A DNA stretch of 8,544 nucleotides from Desulfobacteraceae bacterium (GCA_030612945.1 JAUWMY010000088.1:1-8544), one strand, 5' to 3'. Shown: positions 1 to 7,028, counted from the stretch's first letter. The notes: generated from the sequence alone by a model not told the origin. Translations and numbers: made by a program.

Positions 1-90
1 GTTAATAAATAACATTAATAAAATGGACTTATATTATATACAGACGGTGTGTCTTATGGTCTCCGGTTTTTAAAGAACGCGGAGAAAGTG
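1..90 (+). other. AT-rich leader with possible promoter and small stem; no gene seen
   Basis: The first ~40 bases are very AT-rich. They contain a TATTAT hexamer (32-37) that could serve as a -10 box, without a convincing -35 box. Downstream is the 6-bp stem 60-65/80-85 and then the terminator. If transcription starts near 45, a ~90-nt terminated RNA would result. No open reading frame with a ribosome binding site is visible. The promoter is speculative. Confidence 0.25.
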
Positions 91-132
91 AAGGCGCAAC
101 TTGGATTAAACGCCGAGTTGCGCCTTTTTTTT
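91..132 (+). terminator. Strong intrinsic (Rho-independent) terminator in the leader
   Basis: An 11-bp perfect stem pairs AAGGCGCAACT (91-101) with AGTTGCGCCTT (116-126) around a 14-nt loop. A run of eight T (125-132) follows on the plus strand. It either ends a transcript entering from the left or acts as an attenuator upstream of the first ATPase gene. A second 6-bp stem, TCTCCG (60-65) with CGGAGA (80-85), lies just 5' of it. The GGCG at 93-96 can also pair with CGCC at 111-114, so alternative folds exist, but I recognise no known riboswitch class. Confidence 0.8.
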
Positions 133-217
133 ATTTAATGAGAAATAGGTCCGCTATAGGTGTTTTAATTTCAGACAGCATAACAATTTGAATTCATTAA
201 GTATAAAAGATAATAAC

Positions 218-2464
218 ATGCCCATATCATATTACAGAATCAGACATTCCATACCCGGCAGGATGCGGATCAAAAGTTTCTTAATGAAAAATGATCCGGT
301 TCGTTGCAGGAGCGTCATCTATGCCCTGAAAGAAATGAATGGCATGATTTCAGTTACAAGCAATCCTTCCGTGGGCTCAACAATTATTCTGTATGAAGAA
401 AAGAAAATTGCACAAAAGGCGATTCTTGCAAAACTGGATAAACTTTTTCCTGTCCCACACCACCCAAAAAAGGAATATTCTGAAATAGCTGTGCGCAGTA
501 GCGACGGGCTCAAACCCAGGTCCTTGATCAGGGACTTTTTGGAAGTGGCGGCGCTTACCTGCATAATGGGTTATTTTTTGATCAAATCGTTTTTTGGGAA
601 AATGCCAATCAAGCAGACACCCTTCAGCTTTCCTGCTCTTTCAGCAGCATTTTTTGGCTACCCCATACTTAGAGAGGCTATTCATGATATTGTTGAGAAG
701 AAGAAATACAGCCTCCATCAGTTTATGGCCTTTACGGCTATCGTGGCCATAATTATGACCGAAGCCATGACAGCCCTTGAGATCATATTTATTATGCGGA
801 TTGGCACACTGATAAAGGATTATATTACCGAAAGATCCAGACGGGCTATCCGAAACATCCTGTCATTTAGTGAGAAAGAGGCATATCGGGTCATTGATGG
901 TGTAGAAATGGCAGCCCCGGTTTCGGAATTGAAGGCCGGAGATATTGTGGCAGTTCATACAGGAGAACGTATACCGATAGACGGGGCAATTGTTTCAGGC
1001 CATGCCATGATAGATGATGCCCATATTACCGGCCGCTCTGTTCCGGAATACAGGAATGACGGCAGCAAGGTCTTTGCCGGCACTGTCGTACACGATGGGG
1101 CTATCCATATCCGGGCCGAAAAAGTAGGGGGAGAGACATACCTTGCGAGAGTGCTCGAAATGGTGGAAGAATCCCTTGATTCCCGGGCTCCGATAATGGA
1201 TCAGGGAGACATTTTATCCGCCCGGCTGGTCAGGCTTGGAATTATCCTCTCTGTCGGGACCCTGATCGTGACTCAAAGTATATACCGTGTCCTGACAGTT
1301 CTTTTGGTCATGTCGTGCCCCTGTGCCACAGTTCTTGCCGCTTCCACAGCAGTCAGCGCTGCGATTGCCAATGCAGCCCAAAGAAATATCCTTATCAAGG
1401 GCGGCCTCTACCTTGAGGAAGTGGGGAAATCCGACGTTATCTGTTTTGACAAAACAGGCACAGTCACCTGCTCTCAACCTGAAGTTGAGAGTATTATAAT
1501 TCATAACAAGAAAACATCCGCACACGATCTGATTAGCACAGCCGCCTCGGCCGAACTCCACAGACACCATCCATTAGCATGGGCCATCAGAGACAGGGCA
1601 AAAGAAATGGAAATAGAAATTCCGGGCCATGCGTCCTGCCAGGTTATTGTTGGCAGGGGCGTGGAGTCCAGCTTTGACGGGCACAAGATCCTGGTGGGTA
1701 ATGAACACTTGATGGACACACGTAGTATCAGGATTGGGAGGTATGGAAAAGACAAAGAGCGCCTGATTGATGATGGTCAAAGCACCATCTTTGTTGCCAG
1801 AGACAATAAAGTGATCGGATTGATCGGTATAAAGAGCAAAGTCAGACCTGGCGCCAGGAGAATCATAAAATACCTCAAAAATGATGGGATAAAAGAAGTT
1901 CTCTTGATTACAGGAGATCACCAGACAGTGGCCCAGGGAATTGCAAAAGAGCTTGGGGTTGACTCTTGCCACGCTGATCTTCTCCCTGAAGAAAAGGCAG
2001 AGGTGATCAAGGAACTCATCCGCGAAGGGAGATTGCCTGTTATGGTCGGAGACGGGGTAAATGATGCTTTGGCCATGTCAAAGGCCCATATCGGGATTGC
2101 CATGGGTGCAGGAGGGTCTGATGTGGCTATTGAAGCGGCCGATATTGCGCTGGCCACCAGTGAATTATGGAAAATACCTTATGTAAGGGCCTTGAGCCAG
2201 GAAACAATCAGGATCATTGAACAAAACTATCGCATAGCCACCTATTCCAATCTGTCCGGTGTTGTCCTTGCAGCCCTGGGGTTAATCAACCCGATTATTA
2301 GCGGATTTTTACACATTTTCCACTCCATGGGCATTTTGCTTAACTCCACCCGTTTGTTGGCCTTTGACATGCCGGAACTCCCTCCGGTATCAAGACCTGT
2401 TTGCGCTGTGTGTGGAAAACTTGAATCTGATCCATGTGCTGTATGCGCCGGAATCAGTAAGTAA
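218..2464 (+). CDS. P1B-type (FezB-like) metal-transporting P-type ATPase, with TGRS in place of TGES
   Basis: Integral membrane P-type ATPase of the heavy-metal P1B class, 748 residues from ATG 218. An in-frame TTG at 188 would add ten residues, but the conserved N-terminus begins right after the ATG; neither start has a clear Shine-Dalgarno. In order: an HMA_2-like domain (1-75) with H10-x-x-P-G-R15-x-R17-x-K19 instead of CxxC; membrane helices near 107-125, 136-152, 168-200 and 338-385; the membrane motif CPC (C367-C369); phosphorylation motif DKTGT (D411); HP (H451-P452); TGD (565-567); hinge GDGVND (611-616); and a final helix pair near 676-710. The actuator loop reads T271-G-R273-S where the family has TGES, so the glutamate that drives dephosphorylation is arginine. 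The C-terminus adds a CAVC-x7-CAVC tail (C729-C743), a possible metal knuckle. The Arg-rich N-terminus and neighbours suggest a FezB-type ferrosome pump, probably for iron. The ATPase family is certain; substrate and organelle are inferred. Confidence 0.93.
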   Translation: MPISYYRIRHSIPGRMRIKSFLMKNDPVRCRSVIYALKEMNGMISVTSNPSVGSTIILYEEKKIAQKAILAKLDKLFPVPHHPKKEYSEIAVRSSDGLKPRSLIRDFLEVAALTCIMGYFLIKSFFGKMPIKQTPFSFPALSAAFFGYPILREAIHDIVEKKKYSLHQFMAFTAIVAIIMTEAMTALEIIFIMRIGTLIKDYITERSRRAIRNILSFSEKEAYRVIDGVEMAAPVSELKAGDIVAVHTGERIPIDGAIVSGHAMIDDAHITGRSVPEYRNDGSKVFAGTVVHDGAIHIRAEKVGGETYLARVLEMVEESLDSRAPIMDQGDILSARLVRLGIILSVGTLIVTQSIYRVLTVLLVMSCPCATVLAASTAVSAAIANAAQRNILIKGGLYLEEVGKSDVICFDKTGTVTCSQPEVESIIIHNKKTSAHDLISTAASAELHRHHPLAWAIRDRAKEMEIEIPGHASCQVIVGRGVESSFDGHKILVGNEHLMDTRSIRIGRYGKDKERLIDDGQSTIFVARDNKVIGLIGIKSKVRPGARRIIKYLKNDGIKEVLLITGDHQTVAQGIAKELGVDSCHADLLPEEKAEVIKELIREGRLPVMVGDGVNDALAMSKAHIGIAMGAGGSDVAIEAADIALATSELWKIPYVRALSQETIRIIEQNYRIATYSNLSGVVLAALGLINPIISGFLHIFHSMGILLNSTRLLAFDMPELPPVSRPVCAVCGKLESDPCAVCAGISK

Positions 2465-2466
2465 AA

Positions 2467-3039
2467 ATGATCGAATATCTTGAAATAAAGAGGTTTTTTA
2501 GAAGGGCCGAGGTGGTGAGTCACAACCACGGCAGGCTAATTTTCGAGCTTGATATTGCCACCATGAAGAAAGAATCCATCGATCCGGACCAGATGGCAGG
2601 GCATTTCAGCAGGATTGAGGGAGTCGAAGAGTTCCGTTTTGATCCGGTAAAAAACAGGTTTGAGATAGACTACGAAACGCAAAAGATAGAACCGGATCTC
2701 ATTGAAAATCTTATTGAGGCAAGCAAAAAAGAGGCTGAAAGGGATTCTGAGGCAACCTTGAATGATTATGAAATAAAGGAGATCCCATCGTCGCCGGAAG
2801 AAATTGAGGCGATCCGTTATGAAAGCCCTGCACTGGCGGAAAAAATAGAGCTGATTCATCAACTCAGGCTCATTCTGACACTGTATGGGATAAAAGAGTC
2901 CGGCATCAATATCGCCCCTTTAGAATGGCTACTAAAAAAATTTAATATGGAAGAACACAAGGATATCTTGAGTCGTCAGGGAATCGTATCCTTTGGAGAG
3001 GGACTTTTGAATAATTTTATCTCAAAGGCTTTTGATTGA
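2467..3039 (+). CDS. Soluble protein with HMA_2-like N-terminal domain, ATPase partner
   Basis: A 190-residue hydrophilic protein starting 2 bp after the ATPase stop codon, with no strong ribosome binding site; translation is probably coupled to the ATPase. No signal peptide or membrane helix is seen. Residues ~14-85 follow the beta-alpha-beta pattern of HMA_2-type domains: H19-N-H21-G-R23 opening a beta strand, then a helix, an IEGVEEFRFD strand, and a third strand (FEIDYE) before a helix. The GR pair matches the motif in the flanking ATPase and in the 7271 gene. Residues ~90-190 are charged and helical (acidic linker, then amphipathic helices) and I do not recognise them. A likely role is a cytoplasmic adaptor or regulator of the ATPase or organelle. 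No CxxC is present, so it is not a classical copper chaperone. The HMA-like fold is inferred from pattern, not alignment. Confidence 0.85.
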   Translation: MIEYLEIKRFFRRAEVVSHNHGRLIFELDIATMKKESIDPDQMAGHFSRIEGVEEFRFDPVKNRFEIDYETQKIEPDLIENLIEASKKEAERDSEATLNDYEIKEIPSSPEEIEAIRYESPALAEKIELIHQLRLILTLYGIKESGINIAPLEWLLKKFNMEEHKDILSRQGIVSFGEGLLNNFISKAFD

Positions 3040-3044
3040 ATCTG

Positions 3045-3150
3045 GTTGAGTCGTTAAGTGGTTAAGTCGTTGAGTGGTTTCATGAACTGAAAATATAAAA
3101 ATCAGCAACTACTACTCAGGTTCACAGTTTAAGGGTTCACGGTTCAAGGT
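3045..3150. repeat. Degenerate short direct repeats
   Basis: Two near-identical 16-bp units, GTTGAGTCGTTAAGTG (3045-3060) and GTTAAGTCGTTGAGTG (3061-3076), sit immediately after the preceding stop codon. A second pair, TTCACAGTTTAAGGG (3121-3135) and TTCACGGTTCAAGGT (3136-3150), follows. They resemble the low-complexity spacer repeats that accumulate by slippage in intergenic DNA. No coding potential is seen. Confidence 0.7.
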
Positions 3151-3291
3151 TGATGCCCATGTAAAAAGTCCTTTTTACATGGATTTAGGAATTTAGGGAT
3201 TCAGGAATTACGAATTATTTAAGCTTGTTGTCAGAATACTGAATTGGAGAATCGTGCAAATTTTGACTTTTTACGAATCCATCAAGGTTGA
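3144..3291. repeat. MITE/REP-like inverted repeat element
   Basis: The left arm 3144-3170 and right arm 3265-3291 are imperfect inverted complements, about 20 of 27 positions matching. Both arms contain GTAAAAAGTC (right arm read on the minus strand) and a TTGATG core. The 148-bp span encloses AT-rich sequence with no ORF. The structure fits a small non-autonomous repeat, of the kind scattered between genes in Desulfobacterota-like genomes. Copy number cannot be judged from one window. Confidence 0.55.
3157..3182. repeat. 26-nt perfect palindrome
   Basis: CCATGTAAAAAG (3157-3168) is followed by TC and its exact complement CTTTTTACATGG (3171-3182). This gives a 12-bp stem with a 2-nt spacer. 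No T-run follows, so it is not a standard terminator. It could be an operator, a cruciform or RNA-stability hairpin, or part of the inverted-repeat element around it. Confidence 0.8.
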
Positions 3292-3324
3292 ATAGCTACA
3301 AAATCAGCACCTATTAAAGACTAT

Positions 3325-5490
3325 ATGACTATTTTCTACCGAGTTGCACAAAATATCAAGAATCGACTGCGCATAAAGACTGGAGATCGTAACCCTGCCC
3401 TTCTGCGATCTTTTGCAGACGAAATTGAGCGTCTTGACTGGGTAGTGGCCTGCGAACCAAGGCCTGCAACCGGTTCTCTGGTGATTACAACTTCTGATCG
3501 TCCCAGGTTCGATGAACTTGATGCTGCGCTTGATAAAGGGTACAGGAACCACCAGACCGATATCGGGCACAAAGACACAATGAAACATGACCACCCACTT
3601 AAAAAAAATGAACAGGCAGCGGAACACCTGCCAGGGCCTGCCCTTGCCGTGATCGGGGTATTCCTGATCGTTGTATGGATCTTGAGGCTCCGCCCGGAGG
3701 GAGAAAGGTTTGGTATAGACAAGGGAATCATCAATATTACTTCGGCCACAACCGCATTTTTAGGCTGTCCCATCCTAAAAACAGGTATCAAAAAGTTTGA
3801 AGCAACGGGTAAGCCAAACATGGAACTATTAATCTGCACGGCTTCACTCGCCTCCATAATTATGCGAGAAAGCGCGACTGCCCTGGTGGTAATGTACCTG
3901 ATCAACCTTTCCGAATACTTAGAAGACAGGACCACGGAAAAAACTCGCAAGGCAATAGGCGAAATGCTGGCGGGTGAGGAGCAGATGGTCTGGAAGCTCA
4001 TAGATGGCCGGGAAAAAGAGGTTTTAAGCAGCGAACTTGTCAAAGATGACCTTGTTATCCTCCGCATCGGAAACGCCGTTCCCTGCGACGGATTGGTCAC
4101 AGATGGTGATGCCCTGTTGGATGAGGCATCTATGACAGGTGAATCACTTCCGGTCTACAAAAAGGCCGGCGACAGGGTCGTGGCAGGAACCCATGTTGAT
4201 ATGGGGGAAATCACGGTCAGGGTCGAAAAGATTGGTGATGAAACCCGCATGGGTTCGATAATTAAAATGATAGAAAGCGAAGAGGCCCTTGAGTCAGAAA
4301 CCATGCGCACTGCTGACAAGTTTGCTGATACTGTCGTCCCCATTTCCCTGAGTCTCTTTTTAGTGACATATCTTTTCACCCGTTCTTTCAAACGGGCCAT
4401 GAGTATGCTGATTATTGTCTGTCCCTGTGGCATAGCCCTTTCAACACCTGCGGCTTTGAGCGCGGCAATGGGCAATGCAGCTTCGCGGGGCATCCTGGTA
4501 AAAGGTGGAAAATATCTGGAAAAAGTGCCGAATGTAGATACCGTCTTCTTTGATAAGACAGGCACAATTACAAGCGGCACACCAAGGGTCTCCCGAATCA
4601 TTACCATTGACCCTGAAATAACCCCCGAAAGAATATTACAACTTGCAGCATCTTCCCAGGAAAAATGGAAACACCCGCTATCACTGGCCGTGCTTACAAG
4701 AGTCAGAGAGTGCGAAATAGAAATTCCTCCCAGTATGGAAACAGAGCTTATTATTGGGCATGGCGTCAGGGCAACAATAGAGGGAAAGCAAATCCTTGTT
4801 GGAAGTCCTCACTTCATGGAAGACTTTGCCGTGGACCACGTGGCCGGCCACGAGGAGGAGGTCCGCATACAAAAGAAAGGGGAAGCAGTCCTTTTTGTGG
4901 CCCAGGATGGGAAGCTGATCGGCCTGATAGGCGTTGAGGACAAAATCAGACAGGATGCTGAAAGGACCCTGCATAAACTGAGGGCAAATGGCATCAAAAA
5001 TATTTTTATGCTAACCGGGGACAATGAATTTAATGCCAGGGCAGTGGCTGAGGGCCTTCCTCTGACAGATATCAGATGGTCTATGCTGCCGGAGGACAAG
5101 GCTGACTTTATTAAAGACTACAAAACAAATAATCCGGAAAGCGTTGTGGCCATGGTGGGGGACGGGATTAATGATACACCTGCCTTTACCAGCGCGGACC
5201 TGAGTTTTGCCGTGGGCACTTCCGGCGCAGATGCCGCTCTCGAACATGCTGACATTGTACTTAATAAGGATGATCTCGACCTGGTCTGTCAGACGATTAC
5301 CCTTGGCAAAAAAACCGGGGAAATAATTCACCAGAATTACCGGATTTCTATTTTTCTCAATCTCATCGGGGTCGTTCTGGCAACATTTGCTTTTATTTCT
5401 CCTTTTACCGGAGCTCTTATCCACAACGCAATTACGGTGTATGTGGTAACGAATTCCGGAAAACTGCTTTTTTATGAACCAGGGGAATAA
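3325..5490 (+). CDS. P1B-type (FezB-like) metal-transporting P-type ATPase, second paralogue
   Basis: A 721-residue membrane ATPase with a complete catalytic set: actuator T271-G-E273-S, membrane CPC (C366-C368), DKTGT (D410), HP (H450-P451), TGD (564-566) and GDGIND (612-617). Helices lie near 104-122, 134-150, 164-198, 336-370 and 675-715. The last pair ends in an HN...VVTNS-type sequence comparable to the HS...LLNS of the first ATPase. The N-terminal ~75 residues keep the HMA_2-like pattern but the motif has decayed: YRVAQNIKNRLRIK has N12-adjacent N13-R14-x-R16-x-K18 and lacks the H, P and G found in the first ATPase. A His-containing linker (HKDTMKHDHP) precedes helix 1. ATG 3325 has only a weak upstream AAAGA. 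Expected role: ATP-driven metal (probably iron) movement across a cell or organelle membrane. It lies between the HMA-like gene and the small membrane-protein genes. Substrate is inferred only. Confidence 0.94.
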   Translation: MTIFYRVAQNIKNRLRIKTGDRNPALLRSFADEIERLDWVVACEPRPATGSLVITTSDRPRFDELDAALDKGYRNHQTDIGHKDTMKHDHPLKKNEQAAEHLPGPALAVIGVFLIVVWILRLRPEGERFGIDKGIINITSATTAFLGCPILKTGIKKFEATGKPNMELLICTASLASIIMRESATALVVMYLINLSEYLEDRTTEKTRKAIGEMLAGEEQMVWKLIDGREKEVLSSELVKDDLVILRIGNAVPCDGLVTDGDALLDEASMTGESLPVYKKAGDRVVAGTHVDMGEITVRVEKIGDETRMGSIIKMIESEEALESETMRTADKFADTVVPISLSLFLVTYLFTRSFKRAMSMLIIVCPCGIALSTPAALSAAMGNAASRGILVKGGKYLEKVPNVDTVFFDKTGTITSGTPRVSRIITIDPEITPERILQLAASSQEKWKHPLSLAVLTRVRECEIEIPPSMETELIIGHGVRATIEGKQILVGSPHFMEDFAVDHVAGHEEEVRIQKKGEAVLFVAQDGKLIGLIGVEDKIRQDAERTLHKLRANGIKNIFMLTGDNEFNARAVAEGLPLTDIRWSMLPEDKADFIKDYKTNNPESVVAMVGDGINDTPAFTSADLSFAVGTSGADAALEHADIVLNKDDLDLVCQTITLGKKTGEIIHQNYRISIFLNLIGVVLATFAFISPFTGALIHNAITVYVVTNSGKLLFYEPGE

Positions 5491-5533
5491 AGTGATCTAA
5501 AGTGTCTAAAGTGCCTAAAGTGATCTAAAGTTT
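5488..5533. repeat. Short tandem repeat TAAAGTG(A)NC, ~9-10 bp x 4.5
   Basis: The units are TAAAGTGATC, TAAAGTGTC, TAAAGTGCC, TAAAGTGATC and a partial TAAAGTTT. The first unit contains the TAA stop codon of the ATPase. The array is followed by TTAAC-rich low-complexity sequence up to the next ribosome binding site. It is probably a slippage-prone spacer; no terminator hairpin is visible here, so read-through into the downstream genes is possible. Confidence 0.75.
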
Positions 5534-5576
5534 AACAACTTAACTTCTCAACCATTTAACTATTTAACCATATAAA

Positions 5577-5590
5577 AAGGAGGTGAGAAC
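5577..5590 (+). promoter_or_regulatory. Strong Shine-Dalgarno AAGGAGGTGAG
   Basis: AAAGGAGGTGAG is nearly complementary to the 16S rRNA tail and sits about 6 nt before ATG 5591. It is much stronger than anything before the two ATPase genes. Nearly the same leader, AAGGAGGTGAGAAAC, precedes GTG 7830. Confidence 0.85.
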
Positions 5591-5797
5591 ATGATGTATC
5601 CATCTTTAGTAAAGGGATTATTGATTGGCGGCGCTGCTATACTTCTGCTGACCAGTAAAAAAGTACAAAAGGGAATCATGAAGGCCGGCGTCAGTATTTA
5701 TAAGGGGGTCAAGGATTCCACTGAAGAGCTAAAGGAAGAGTGGGAAGATGCCAAATCTGAGGTAATGCTGGAAAAAGAAAAAAAGGCTTCAAAATGA
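5591..5797 (+). CDS. Small single-span membrane protein, shared LLTS-VQK module
   Basis: A 68-residue protein preceded by an excellent ribosome binding site. Residues ~6-21 form one Gly/Ala/Leu-rich helix (KGLLIGGAAILLLTS) with a GxxxxGG pattern suited to helix packing. A basic stretch follows (KKVQKGIMK, 23-31), then a charged, probably amphipathic helical tail rich in Glu and Lys. The helix plus basic stretch recurs at the C-terminus of the next two proteins, so these are paralogous modules. It resembles YtxH-like small proteins in general build, but I cannot assign a named family. In context it is a candidate structural protein of the organelle or vesicle membrane. Confidence 0.85.
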   Translation: MMYPSLVKGLLIGGAAILLLTSKKVQKGIMKAGVSIYKGVKDSTEELKEEWEDAKSEVMLEKEKKASK

Positions 5798-5818
5798 TGA
5801 ACTGAAGGAGGAAAACCC

Positions 5819-6661
5819 ATGGAAACAAAGGAGAATGTCAAACCTTGCGAAGTAGAGACGGGAGGCGCAGGCAATCCTGAAGGAGGCCAGGAGACTGGTC
5901 CTGCTCAGGAAGGAAACCCTGCCCCCCAGAGCGGCGGTGAAGGAAATGCGGGACTACAACCCGGGCCTTTTCCATCGCAGGCGCCTTTCCCATACGGATA
6001 TTTTCAATCACCAAATTTACAGCCGGGGTATTATATGTCTCAGGGCGGCTCTCCCCAGGGACAGATGCCCGGGTATTGGGTAATGCCGGTTTATGGGGCA
6101 TCCCCGCCTTATATAAACCCAGGGCCAGCTCCACAACAAGAAGCAGGGCAGCCCCAATCTGCAAATCCAGGCAACATGGCAGCACAGGATCCGCCAGGAG
6201 CAGCAGGAAGTCAGGACAATGGAGGATTGCAGGCACATGATGCCCCTGCAACTACAGGAGGACAGGATAGTACAGGCTGTGGAACGGGTGACACCGATGG
6301 AGGGCACGGCATTGCGCCCGGGCACCATAAGGAGCCTGGCCACGATGAATTGAGGCATGGGACATATATGGACAGCACGGGCAACGAAGCATTTAACCAG
6401 GCGCCGGAGATTACCGGGGATATTCCCGCTCCATCGGGGCTGAGCAGCTTTTTTCAGTTCGATAATGATTCTTTCTGGAAGGGTATTTTAGTCGGGAGCC
6501 TTGCTACTATGCTGCTTACCAACTCCACTGTCAAAAAAGGAATTATGAAGACCGTAATCAAGGCATCAGCTTCTGTAAAAGGTGGTGTTGAAGAACTTAA
6601 GGAACAGCTTGGAGATTTAGAGGCAGAAGTATTACACGAGCTTAACGAAAAAAAGAAATAA
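5819..6661 (+). CDS. Pro/Gly/Gln-rich disordered protein with C-terminal membrane anchor
   Basis: A 280-residue protein with AAGGAGG (5805-5811) ahead of ATG 5819. Residues ~10-205 are low-complexity and rich in Pro, Gly, Gln, Ala and Asn, so almost certainly disordered. Within this region, 59-98 is Tyr-rich (seven Tyr) and 163-180 is His-rich (H163, H169, H170, H175, H180). A short motif DELRHGTY (176-183) is matched by DELQYGKTY in the next protein. The C-terminus (218-244, SFWKGILVGSLATMLLTN then TVKKGIMK) is the same single-span module as its neighbours, followed by an acidic/basic helical tail. There is no signal peptide, so the long region could face the cytoplasm. A plausible role is a surface coat, tether or metal-interacting matrix for a membrane compartment. 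Such sequences evolve fast and homologues may be recognisable only at the C-terminus. Confidence 0.88.
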   Translation: METKENVKPCEVETGGAGNPEGGQETGPAQEGNPAPQSGGEGNAGLQPGPFPSQAPFPYGYFQSPNLQPGYYMSQGGSPQGQMPGYWVMPVYGASPPYINPGPAPQQEAGQPQSANPGNMAAQDPPGAAGSQDNGGLQAHDAPATTGGQDSTGCGTGDTDGGHGIAPGHHKEPGHDELRHGTYMDSTGNEAFNQAPEITGDIPAPSGLSSFFQFDNDSFWKGILVGSLATMLLTNSTVKKGIMKTVIKASASVKGGVEELKEQLGDLEAEVLHELNEKKK

Positions 6662-6673
6662 GGAGGATAAAAA

Positions 6674-7018
6674 ATGCAACATCCAGGACAAAATACACCG
6701 GAAAATCACAGCGCCAGCGACCATCCAAAAGTCAAAAAATATGATGAATTACAATACGGAAAGACCTATGCCCCGGCTCAGGTGCCAGTGACCGACAGAG
6801 TGAGGAAGTTTTTCAGGACTGATGATTCTTCTTTCTGGACAGGCATGCTTATTGGGGGGGCAGCCACCTTTTTATTGACCAGCGATACGGTAAAACGGGC
6901 TGTCGTAAAATCATTTGCTAAAGTCAGTGAAGAGGCAAAAAAAGAAATCAAAAAGGTCAAAAAAGGAGTTACAAAAAAAGAAGAAGACACAAAAGCTGAG
7001 AAGACTGAGAAGAAGTAA
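6674..7018 (+). CDS. Small single-span membrane protein with Lys-rich tail
   Basis: A 114-residue protein whose AAGGAGG (6660-6666) overlaps the previous stop codon and lies 7 nt from ATG 6674. The N-terminus (1-50) is polar and carries YDELQYGKTY (23-32), shared with the preceding disordered protein. Residues 51-70 (DSSFWTGMLIGGAATFLLTS) form the common single-span helix, and TVKRAVVK follows. The tail (83-114) is extremely rich in Lys and Glu, likely a helical charged arm or nucleic-acid/phosphate-contacting surface. It is a paralogue of the C-terminal part of the 5819 gene and of the 5591 gene. Function is unknown; structural membrane component is the best guess. Confidence 0.87.
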   Translation: MQHPGQNTPENHSASDHPKVKKYDELQYGKTYAPAQVPVTDRVRKFFRTDDSSFWTGMLIGGAATFLLTSDTVKRAVVKSFAKVSEEAKKEIKKVKKGVTKKEEDTKAEKTEKK

Positions 7019-7028
7019 GGAGAAAGCA

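Noticed and set aside
188..217. TTG start extending ATPase 1 by ten residues
   Set aside because: No ribosome binding site precedes TTG, and the conserved HMA_2-like sequence starts right after ATG 218.
205..232. Possible Fur box (GATAAT near 209) at the ATPase 1 start
   Set aside because: Only about half of a 19-bp Fur consensus matches, and there is no symmetric second half; AT-rich chance is likely.
3045..3076. CRISPR array
   Set aside because: The repeats are adjacent, degenerate and have no spacers; no cas gene is present.
3336..4100. 254-codon open frame on the minus strand inside ATPase 2
   Set aside because: It is fully antisense to conserved P-type ATPase sequence, has no recognisable motif, and its composition mirrors the coding strand.
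4665..4937. 90-codon plus-strand frame within ATPase 2
   Set aside because: It is a frame-shadow of the nucleotide-binding domain, without a ribosome binding site or domain.
6915..7028. Upstream extension of the two-helix membrane protein from ATG 6915
   Set aside because: The extra residues are an out-of-frame Lys/Arg-rich reading of the preceding gene. AAGGAGA is correctly placed for ATG 7029.
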